Shown here: positions 11,318-22,600 of the stretch, piece after piece
Position numbering within the stretch: position 1 is the stretch's first letter
Layout: each line of letters starts with the position of its first letter
DNA from: Neoarius graeffei
Lineage: Eukaryota; Chordata; Actinopteri; Siluriformes; Ariidae
Reading direction: 5' to 3'
NCBI RefSeq assembly: GCF_027579695.1
Contig: NC_083589.1
Span: forward strand, 38,975,835 to 39,039,834
DNA length: 64,000 nt
Made by a program: the position numbers and the translations under genes
Notes under the pieces: model-generated
Told to the model about the DNA's origin: nothing
The model's input: only the letters and a program-made list of their open reading frames with translations
Databases searched by the model: none

Positions 11318-12623
11318 ATACTGTGTGTTGAACGGTTCTCTTGTGCTCAATTGATAAACAAATTAGGGTTAATCCTTTCTAAAACTGGCAGACAGTAAAG
11401 GTGACTGTAGTAGTGTCCCAAGAAAAGCTTAGTGTTCACTTTGGCTTGATAGATTTTCACAAAATGAATTTTTAGATTTGTCGATCAATAATTTTTTTTA
11501 GCTGTGTCCGGTCCAGTTTGCGCGCGCCTGTCTAGTTAATCATAACACAATCAGCCAGAAGTCAAAATTTATATGCTATATATTTATTTCATTTCTTTCT
11601 TTTTAACGAAATTTAGTGACCGTTAATCACATGCGTTGATCGAATACTTGTCGCCTTTTCGTAGTGTGTACGCTGACACTCATGTTCAGGTGTAATATAA
11701 AAAATACAATAAAAATTGAGCCTTTTAACGAGTATAATTAATTTTATTCTCAATGATGGCGGGGGGTGAGGTGCGAAAAAGGGTCAAATGAATGCTCACG
11801 CCGCACCGTGGGGGGACTTTGTGAAAAAATAATTATAAGTGTTTTAAAGAGATGTTGGTAGCTATTTTAAACATTTAGTGAAAATTATTCTTTTATATCA
11901 ATTGCATCTTTCCTTCACTTGACACTGAATAATTCTTTATTTAGATAATCACAAAGACTAAAAGACGAGGCCCAAGGCCTTCTTGATTTTTTTGTTTGTT
12001 TGCCTTTTTTTGTTTGTTTGTTTTATATTATTTTTATTCGGGAGGTTCAAATATAGAGTTTTATTGTGTACGCTGAACTGTGTGCGGTTAGAACTGTGAT
12101 TTTTTTTAAATCACGTGTTGATACTAATACATCATTGCGTGACTAAAGTACAGCACTTTGTGCTGAGAAGTCGCAAATGAATTTGTACAAAGTTCTAGTC
12201 GAAATATGTTCCTGTGAATGAATAAAAGTACGATAACAACATTCAAAAGTGTGCTTTACCATTCCAGCGCTCATCTCTGATCCGAAATCAGCTGGAACAA
12301 TGGTGATATTATTATTTTCCTACTGGTTGCCCAAATGACACTCGAAATGATCGAACATGACATGAAGATTCAAGTAAGCAAGATGAACCAGAGAATGACA
12401 TTTTAGGACAAATTATCGCCCTCTGAATTTGAGCAGTGTTATTTCTAAGCAACTATCTACTCGAGGTAGGTTCACTGTGCAAGTTGGGTTACAATAACTT
12501 ATTAAAATAGCAATAAGATTTTTGTAAACTAATCCAGCGAGGTCAAGCAGCGGTCATGTACCAGGCAAATTATCGTTCAATTCGCCACAATTTGACCACA
12601 AAAATTGAAGCGCTCTGTAAAAT

Positions 12624-12987
12624 CTCATCTCATCTCATTATCTCTAGCTGCTTTATCCTTCTACAGGGTCGCAGGCAAGCTGGAGCCTATCCCAGCTGAC
12701 TACGGGCGAAAGGCGGGGTACACCCTGGACAAGTCGCCAGGTCATCACAGGGCTGACACATAGACACAGACAACCATTCACACCTACGGTCAATTTAGAG
12801 TCACCAGTTAACCTAACCTGCATGTCTTTGGACTGTGGGGGAAACCGGAGCACCCGGAGGAAACCCACGCGGACACGGGGAGAACATGCAAACTCCACAC
12901 AGAAAGGCCCTCGCCGGCCCCGGGGCTCAAACCCAGGACCTTCTTGCTGTGAGGCGACAGCGCTAACCACTACACCACCGTGCCGCC
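12624..12987 (-). mobile_element. V-SINE, full length, minus strand
   Basis: Reverse-complement V-SINE with duplication CGCTCTGTAAAAT at 12611-12623 and 12988-13000. Inserted in the right half of the TTAA element. Confidence 0.9.
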
Positions 12988-13626
12988 CGCTCTGTAAAAT
13001 ATCCAGACAAATTTTTTCATGGCGTTAATATATCATATCCACAGATCAGCAAACTTGAATTTGGAGTCATGTGGTGGATGAGCCATTTTCGAAAATTCGG
13101 TTTAAACTTAAACCCTAAATCGCTGAGCTGCCAGTTGGGTAGAAAAGAATGCTCTCAATCACTGTCACAGAGATTATTTTAATCTAGAAATTTGGCCTTG
13201 ATGAAGTGCTAGATATCCGTTTTATAAGAGGTATATGTTATTTTAATGGTAGACAAACTGATTTTGATCAAACACTCCATTTTATTATTAGGCCGTCGGA
13301 TTCTGCCTGAATTTCAGGCCTCGGACAGGCCAAATCAAAATTCTCGATTTTTACGCAAAAATCAACCGGAATCGAGAAACAAACCCCAGAACCTTTGACA
13401 ACACATGGTTATTGTCCTATAAACTTAAAATGAGCATAGGTTAAGTTTGGAGCTGTGGCCATGATTTTGCGAATTTGCTCAATTTTTGTGTGCATCTTCT
13501 CTTAAATATTACAGAAATACTGTATGTTACACTGAAATAATACAAGTATGATGATAATTGTTAACAAAAGATATCACCTTCATATCATACACTGTTGTTC
13601 ATTTGTGTTGCTCATATAAAACTGCT

Positions 13627-13669
13627 TTAATATTCTTCATGGAATGGATATTCGGGATGATCACTCCAC
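13627..13669 (-). CDS. akr1d1: akr1d1 exon 9 (terminal)
   Basis: Encodes [13 protein letters not shown] then TAA at 13629-13627, closely like the human C-terminus. The 3' UTR must lie in the 122 bp before the TTAA element or run into it; no clear AATAAA is seen on the minus strand in that gap. Confidence 0.95.
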
Positions 13670-16600
13670 CTATAAAAAGAGAAACAATGATTAGACTCAG
13701 GTCAGTTTCTTCAGCGGGTCTCAGTCTCAGTTCCGGCCACGTCACTGCTTAGTATTGTCTCTGCTAATTAGCTGATGAGCTGAAAAATAGATACATGGAC
13801 TACATGGAACTACCAGCAGTGACAGGACAACTCAGCAGTTAAAGTTCCATACTAGTAACTATCAGCTACATGCTTGGATTCAGATCCACTTTCACATATT
13901 CACTACTTCAGATAAAATATCTGTCAAATTAATAAATATGCATGTAGTTAAAAGCTGTGCATATTAATGACTTACATAAGAAGCTCCACAAAGCGAATGT
14001 TCTTGTTAAGGCCTTCAATTGCTTTCATTTCATCGTCAGTCAAAGAGAAGTCAAATATCTAGCAAAAAAGATAAATACATTTCAGATTTGCCAAAAATCA
14101 GGGATGTGATTGGCCAAGGACAAAAAAGCAGGAAAATATATAGACCCATAATGCGACACGGCAGCAGTGTGGTGTGGTATGGCGCGGCAACGACGCGGTG
14201 CGGCAACAGTGCAGCCACTACACACAATAACCTCATTTTGACACTTTTAATGAAAAGTGCAATACGCAAACATTTAGTGCCAATTTTCATCATTGGAAAA
14301 CAATTATTTTGAGGGCAAACAACCTCAAACATCAAACAATAGGTGCAGATATTAGAACAGGTGATGAGCACACACTCACAGTGTCATCATTTTTTTCAAA
14401 ATATGCACAATAATGTCAGTAAGTGTAGTATAAAGTCAAGAAGTGTAACAAAGTACAAAGTCAGGAAGTGTAACATGGACATACAAGTGAAAAAACACTA
14501 AACTCCCTCATCAACAGCTTTAATGTCAGGGCTGTTCACTGCAAGTCTGGCCATAAGTCCAAAGTATGCTGGAAAAGATATAATAAAATAAATTATACAA
14601 TTATGACACAATCCCTGCATATTTTAGCCAATAAACACAAACTGCAGTACACATGAACTTGGTCTATCACCAGTATGGACCCTTTTCACGTGACGTCACG
14701 ACAAACGCGGCCGCCATTTTGGACGTGTACTACCAGTAGTTTACCACAGCCAACATTGAGGAACGGCAGCAAAGAAAGTGTTTATTTTCAGCAAGACTTC
14801 CATCATGCCACTATATTGTTGTGCACCTGGATGTAGTAACCATCAACAAACAAGGCAAGGGTTATCATTTTATCGGATCCCGGTAGATGCTGACCGACGG
14901 AGAAGATGGATAGCGGCATACCAACGCTTGTGTAGTGACCACTTTGTTGGAGGTAAGACGAATAAAATTAGCCAGAAAAGGCATTACATTGCTGTTAACA
15001 TTCCATTCTAGTTTACTGTAATTATGATCTGGCAGCTATTTACACCGGATCCAGTGTAAATAGCTGCCGGAGCCAACGTCCGAGGTTCCAGAGCGAGCTC
15101 CGGCCGGCCGCGAGCTAGCGCGCTCCGGAACCTCGGACGTTGGCTCCGGCAACTATTTACACTGGATCCGGTGTAAATAGCTGCCAGATCATAATTACAG
15201 TAAACTAGTAAATACAGTTTTCTGCATCTCGCTCCTTTTTCTTTTATGTTTGTCGCCTTCCTCGCATTCAAACCGATTCGAGCCGAAGTCCACTACATGT
15301 CCAAAATGGCGGTCGCGTTTACGAAGCTCAAGTGACTGAAAAGGGTCTATACTGACATTGTTATTATGCAGCATGTATGATAATGTGCTATGCAGCCAAG
15401 ATGGACTATAATAATAGTTCAAGTTTTTCATCAGCATCAATGTTGATGTTGATATTATGTTGCCTACACTCAGTGGCGTGCACAGATAGACACGAGGTGG
15501 TGCTCAAGCACCTGCCCCTCTGCCCTCTGTCCAAAAAAGTGCCCTTTTGAATTTTTTTTTTTTACAGTTTACTGAGGCCAATGTCGACATGATCTTTTAG
15601 AAAAGCCGCGGCATTAAAAGCGTGTGTGAAAATAATGTCCCGATGCGTGCCCCCTCCGCACACACACCGGACCTCTGTCTCTCTTGCTCTGTCACGTGAA
15701 CAAGCGTGCAGTGCATTCAATGTGAGGTTGCAGCAGCATAGCGTCCTGGAAGCCACGGCCTTGTCGTAGCGCAGACAACACATCGGGCAGTCAGTCAGCT
15801 CTTCCCCTGCCCCACCAGCCAGGTAACACATGAATCGAGTGAAAATGTATTGTTTGGCCTCTAAGCCCAAGCTGTAATTATTTTGTCATGAAGTAGCCTG
15901 TCGCATACAGAAACAACTGCACATAAGTATTATATTTTTTGCTAGACCATTTTCAGATTTAGGAAAACAAAAATTTCTTTTTCTATTTTGTTCAACTAGA
16001 GATTCCTGGCAAAGTCAAAAAGCCTTGATGTAATAAATTAACATTAAGTCGTTGTTTTACACCTTTAAAAACTAAAACGGGTCAGTGGCGACCTGAACCC
16101 AAGAGGAGGGTTAAATCTCAGACTTTTATAATAAGGTGTTCCACATGCGCAAAAAAGTGCCCTTTTTTCCCCCCAGAGCACTTGCCCCCCAAAATGTCTG
16201 TGCACGCCACTGCCTACACTGTTGTTATGTTATTATGGACCACATTGAACATTCTGTAATTAAGCAATATAACAAGGGTGAGAGTGTGGCTGTTCCTGGA
16301 TATCCTCACAGGTGTGGTTTAGCTGCAGGCATGAAGCCGGGGCTGAGAGTAATCAATGAGTATTGCTATCTTGGCAAGGCATTCCAATCATCTCTACCAA
16401 CTCAACTACAGAACAGGGTATACTGTACAGCAATCCTTAAATTAAATTTAATACCTTTTTTTTTTACTACCTTTAGATTTTTACACCATCATGACAGAGT
16501 TGCAAGTGTTAATCAGTGACCTTTTGTAATGTGTACACAGATTTTTAACATATATGCTATACATACTAGTGTTTCAAATGACAAACAACCAGTGAATTGC

Positions 16601-19600
16601 TATGACGTCGGCATCAAACTGTTAAGACCTCAGGTTTGAGACGATAATCTTGATAGACTAAAGCCCACCATTTAAACGAACTGATGCGAATTGTAGCAGA
16701 CAGAATTTCAATCAAATTAGGACACCTCATAGTCAAAAAAAATAATACCTCTACAACCAAATTTAACACTTTTAATTGCCTTGTTCACTTACCGTTCACT
16801 TAACACTAACATTCTAAGGCCCTGTCCACACGGCAACGGATTCAGGTGAATCTGATAAAATTGTTTATCGTTTCGGCCTGGCGTCCACACGGCACCGGCA
16901 CCCAAAACGAAATCTTTTGAGAATGGGTTCCAGAGTGGAAAGATCTGGCAACGGCGCCGTTGCGAAGTTGTCTGGATGAGTAGAACGGATTTGTTTACGA
17001 TGACGTCACAACCACATGACTGTCAGTGCTTCACGCCGGGTAGAAGTGTAACGAACTCGATGCGAGTTGTCAACAAATCCTATAACTTGGTTCATGAAAC
17101 GCACTTACAAAATATTTTCACTGTGAATATTTATTGTGTAATGGTGCAAAGTGAGAGAGTGAGAGTGAGAGACTCTGCCCTTTGGGCAGAGTCAATCCCT
17201 CCAGCAAAAATAGGGAAAAAAAGGAGCGATCTCACCTCTTCAGATGTTGGTTTAAGTCCTACAATACATTCCTCAAAAAGGGCGTAGAAGAACAAATTAA
17301 TCCATCAATGTGTAGCATTTAATTTATTCCGGACCATTAAAGACGCCGCCTTCCGCGTAGAATCATACGCCATCCTCGCCGCCATATTGGATGGGGCAAA
17401 GCGGAGAATAAAGATGCCTCATTCATGTGCTGCGTTTAACTGTACCAACAGGTTTACCATCCAAACGAGATCACATGGGATTACCTTTCACAGGTGAGAC
17501 TGGAAAAATACTTTTCATTGTATTTGGTCATTATAACGTAACTTTACAAACAGATTTTCCTGACTTTGTGGCTAATATGAAGTCTCGCACATAATAGTTT
17601 ATGCGCATGCGTCCTTACTTCTATTGTCCTGGTGTCTCCGATGGGACGGTCTTACAGCGCACCTAGAGGTGTGGCATGTGTATTGCATTGTTTTCAGCAA
17701 GCGTTGCGTTGCCATATGTACCTGATATTTTACTGATCCGTTGCCCATGTGGACGTGATATTTTTTTAATAACATCTCGTTGCCGTTGTCGTGTGGATGT
17801 AGCCTAAAACCTTAGTAACATTAGGAAGCCATCTCATGCGAACGGCTAGGCAATTGCTAGGCAAACAATTTTGTTAGCTGTGGCAAATCATGTTGAATGC
17901 TGACATGCGAAACTTTCCTTTCCCAAAAACAAAAAATGCCTTTTTTCAACTATACAAGTAAATCATCTAAACATTTTCAAGAGGAGAAATGTTTACTCAC
18001 TGATGCCTGCCGTTTTCATTTTTTTCAACCTAGCCTGGTAGCTACACATTGACTAACCTGGCTAGTACCATAACTGGCTAACTAAGAAACATTTGACTAA
18101 CGTTAGCATTAATACCACCGTGGCAAATCTTGGACATTGAGATCAGTGAAAAATTATTAGATAATAGACATGCAAACAAATACATGAAAACAATATTAGC
18201 ATAGGCCTACCTGAATCATCCAAAATGTCGATCCTATTGACAACTGAAGACATCGAAGACACTGGTCTGCTACGTCACACACGAGGTAGATAATACATAG
18301 AATGTGCTGCATCAAAGTCCTTCTAAGGCTATGTAAGTGTCTCTGGCTGCATTCTCACACAGAACGTTGGTGCAAATATTTATAAACATCTGATAAAAAC
18401 CCGCCGAACTAACGTCAAATTTTTGTCAACCAGCCCAAGCCATTTTTCGCCCGCAAAGTAGAATTCGAAACCGCCCAATCTGGCAACACTGAACATGCTT
18501 TGGCTTGAACCAAACAATTTCAGACATCCCAACCTGCAGAAACTCGTTTCAGGGAGGTGCCGTGACCCCCCGATGGGAAAAAAGTCATTCCCCCCCCAAA
18601 AAAAGCTGATTGGTTTACTCAGCAAAATAAGCCAATCAGAATGCTCTTTGTCTAGCATGCGCTACAGGAACAGGCGCACACGCAGTCTCTCTCGCGCTCC
18701 GTCACATGCGCAATGCAGACATTGATGTTTCGCGTGCACGCTCTTGCTCTAGATTCCGGAGATATTCTCCAATTTGCGGGCATCAGGGAGCCACTATCAA
18801 TATGCGGGAAACTCCCGGAACTTCTGGGAGACTTGGAATGTCTGCGATTTTCCCTGCAGACGAGAACACAGAGGAGGGGCTCTGAAATCAGTCTCATACT
18901 CACCAGAACCTCAAGCATAAAAGGTGACAGCTGCATCCATTCCAACAACAAACTGACTAGTAACGTGCGTGTGTCTTACATTACTTGACTTGGGTCCCAT
19001 AAAGGTTACTCTCGCGTTATGCATAATGGGCTTTTTTTTTATTATTACTGATACCGCTTAACCTAGGGTAGGTTATTATGCGCACGCATGGCTCATTGGA
19101 GTTGCCTATGGATAATGTGGTAATGTGGTCCTACCCCCCCCCCAAAAAAACGAATTTGCATGATTCACGAGGGTCGCATTTTTATGCCTGAAAATCCGGA
19201 ATTCCGGAAAAATCCGGAAGAATCACATCCTCAAAAGATGACCCAGTATAGGTGTGTATCTCTTTTTCCAATATGATGCAGCTGATTATTAGCTAATTAT
19301 ACTGAGACAAACAGCTGTATCAAGTCACGTTTATTTGTATAGCACTTTTAACAACATACTGTACCGTACATGGTCGCAAAGCAGCTTTAAAGAAAATCAA
19401 AGGCTTTAAACACGAGCTAATTTTATCCCTAATTTATCCCTGATGAGCAAGCCTGTGGTGACGGCTTGTATCTGTATCTATTACTCGTTATTGTTTTGAA
19501 TCAGTGCAGTCATACTGAGTAATGTACAGTTGAGTGCAAAAGTCAGAATATATTTACTTGATAAAACTAAACAATAATATACAGGTTGTTAGGCTACTTT

Positions 19601-22600
19601 GTGGTTTCACAGAGGATTCCTCATTTTCACTAGTAAATGACTAAAAAGGCACTAGGACTTTCTTGTCTAGAAGTTCAGTACTTTTTGTACCTGACTTTTG
19701 CACTTGTATGTCCCCAGCAAAGATGACACTATCACTGTTTCGAATCAGTGCAGTCTTATTGTAAATACTACAAGCAGTGGAGTGGTTTGGAAACAGTCCA
19801 TCACTACACCACCACTGTCCAACCTCACATCAAACAGCTGAATACCAAATTTGTTAGAGTGAAAAAATAATTTTAAATAAAGTGGAATTCCAAAATAACG
19901 TACTTAACATTTTATTCATTATCTGTAACCGCTTATCCTGTTCTACAGGGCCGCAGGCAAGCTGGAGCCTATCCCAACTGTCTACGGGCGAAAGGCGGGG
20001 TACACCCTGGACAAGTCGCCAGGTCATCACAGGGCTGACACATAGACACAGACAACCATTCACACTCGCATTCACACCTACGGTCAATTTAGAGTCACCA
20101 GTTAACCTAACCTGCATGTCTTTGGACTGTGGGGGAAACCGGAGCACCCGGAGAAAACCCACGCGGACACGGGGAGAACACGCAAACTCCACACAGAAAG
20201 ACCCCCATCCGCCACTGGGCTCGAACCCAGAACCTTCTTGCTGTGAGATGACAATGCTAACCACTACACCACCGTGCCGCCCCGTTTTATTCATATTACA
20301 GCAAATGACACTGCAAACAAATTTATTTGCAAGTTCAAAATTTGGGGGTGGCACGGTGGTGTAGTGGTTAGCACTGTTGCCTCACAGCAAGAAGGTCCGG
20401 GTTCGAGCCCTGTGGCCGGCGAGGGCCTTTCTGTGCAGAGTTTGCATGTTCTCCCCGTGTCCGCGTGGGTTTCCTCCGGGTGCTCCGGTTTCCCCCACAG
20501 TCCAAAGACATGCAGGTTAGGTTAACTGGTGACTCTAAATTGACCGTAGGTGTGAATGTGAGTGTGAATGGTTGTCTGTGTCTATGTGTCAGCCCTGTGA
20601 TGACCTGGCGACTTGTCCAGGGTGTACCCCACCTTTCGCCCGTAGTCAGCTGGGATAGGCTCCAGCTTGCCTGCGACCCTGTAGAACAGGATAAAGCGGC
20701 TAGAGATAATGAGATGAGTTCAAACTTTGCTTCCTTACTGACATGCTGTAATTATATTACTGGATTTGAATGTGCTTTAAGGTGCCTAATGGCCTGAATC
20801 TTTTAAAACATATTTACTCTGTTCAGCCAGTCAGCCTCAACTAAAAAGAATGAGCAATCACAAGACATAAAATTGAATGTATTGAGAGCTGGAGAAGGAG
20901 TTAAGAAGATATAACTAACAGTGAAAACTAAGTCAAATACTGAAATGGAAAGACACCATTAAAGACTCAAAGCATGAAAAGGAAATAACTAAAATAAAAT
21001 AAAATACAAACAGCAGGAAACTTGGAAAAAAAAGGAAGGCAGGTGAATCACATTCAGAAATATGATCATCAATTTAGATTTTTTTCCACTACTAATATCT
21101 TAAAATTACAGTACAGTACATTACATTACAGGCATTTAGGAGACGCTCTTATCCAGAGTGATGTACAAGTGCAAAAGTCAGGTACAAGAAGTGCTGAACG
21201 TCTAGACAAGAAAGTCCTAGTGCCTTTTTAATCAATCATTCTGGTTACTTGTGATAATGAAGAAACATCTCTAAAACCACAACGTGGCTGAACAACCTGT
21301 ATATTATTGTTAGTTTTATCAAGCAAGTATATTCTGACTTTTGCATTACACTGCACTGTACAGTTCTGAGAATACAAACCTCAAAGTTCTCCTTGATGCG
21401 CTTTGGGCTGAAACTCTTGGGAATGACCACCACACCTCGCTGCACATTGAATCGAAGCGCAACCTGTGCTGTGGTCTTCTTATACTTTTTAGCAATGGAC
21501 ACCAGAAGCCCATCCTCCAGCAAAGGGGGACACTTTAAATTCACCCTGTTCCACAGAAGAAAAATATCTTCACATACCCAGAAATGAGTTATAAAATATT
21601 CACACTTGTTCACACTGGAACTCATTTATCAAAGCTGCATATGAACCGATTCATTCACTGATATGTGCATGTATACAAGAAATGTGGTATTCGTGAACAT
21701 CCAATTACCTCAGGAAAACATTTGTAGCTCCTGAGTTTAGGTAGATTTATGAATTCGGGGATTCTTATTAATGGGAACCTTGATGAATAGGCTTCAGATT
21801 ATATAATTAGGATGTATTACTGCAATTTTATATACAGATGTATATACTGTTGTCCAGTTTATAGATAGTGGCATGGCAGACTTCAATAAACTTGTGTGGC
21901 AAAGACCCAAGTTTATGTTTTTGAAACATGGGAAGGCCTGCTGAACTCACGCCCAGTTACCAGCCCCTTGACTGAAACACTTACATTACTCCTTTAAATT
22001 AACTCGTACTGCTAGAGGTTCACATACTGTTTCCGCACAAATATATTTAATATTGAATAATTTTGTACAATAAACAAATGTAAAAAACTGTCATGTTTCT
22101 GCATCATTTGTTTAATTATCCCCTCTTTATCTATACTCTCAGAAAACAAAAGTACATCACGGTACCTTTAAGAGTACGATGGCTTGACACTGGGTCAGGA
22201 CCCTCTAAGGTACTTATCTGTACAATTTATATACTGATTAGGAACATGTATGTACCTTTTTGGCCCTAAAATGGTACACATACAGTGGTGCTTGAAGGTT
22301 TGTGAACCCTTTAGAATTTTCTATATTTCTGCATAAATATGACTTAAAACATCATCAGATTTTCACACAAGTCCTAAAAGTAGATAAAGAGAACCCAGTT
22401 AAACAAATGAGACAAAAATATTATACTTGGTCATTTATTTATTGAGGAAAAAGATCCAATATTACATATCTGTGAGTGGCAAAAGTATGTGAACCTCTAG
22501 GATTAGCAGTTAATTTGAAGGTGAAATTAGAGTCAGTTGTTTTCAATCAACGGGATGACAATCAGGTGTGAGTGGGCACCCTGCTTTATTTAAAGAACAG

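Larger units (their letters stand above)
7863..13501. mobile_element. Large unclassified DNA transposon with TTAA flanks and about 450-bp inverted ends
   Basis: TTAA at 7859-7862 and 13502-13505 flank long imperfect inverted repeats. The left starts GAGCGAATGCACAGAAAAAT; the right, inverted, starts GAGAAGATGCACACAAAAAT. Homology continues through ATCGAGAATTTTGATTT (about 7980 and 13335) to about 8260 and 13050. TTAA duplication is known for piggyBac and Kolobok, but I see no transposase of either. It contains one open 3' exon-like frame (10982-11317), a Tc1 copy (8704-10384) and a V-SINE (12624-12987). Without those the element is about 3.6 kb. It begins 122 bp past the AKR1D1 stop codon. Confidence 0.6.
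14676..15349 (+). mobile_element. ISL2EU-like DNA transposon, short copy with THAP exon
   Basis: About 60-bp inverted ends (GGACCCTTTTCACGTGACGT left; TAGACCCTTTTCAGTCACTT right, inverted), both reaching a CGCCATTTTGGAC block. It holds a THAP-type first exon (14805-14952) and a 201-bp hairpin (15008-15208). A longer inverted relative is at 53333-54849. The link to ISL2EU (PHIS superfamily, THAP plus YqaJ proteins) is from memory of the family and should be tested. Lies in akr1d1 intron 7. Confidence 0.5.

Noticed and set aside
14805-14952. Host THAP-family gene.
   Set aside because: It lies within inverted transposon ends, a relative lies at 53333-54849, and the domain is incomplete with no further exons.
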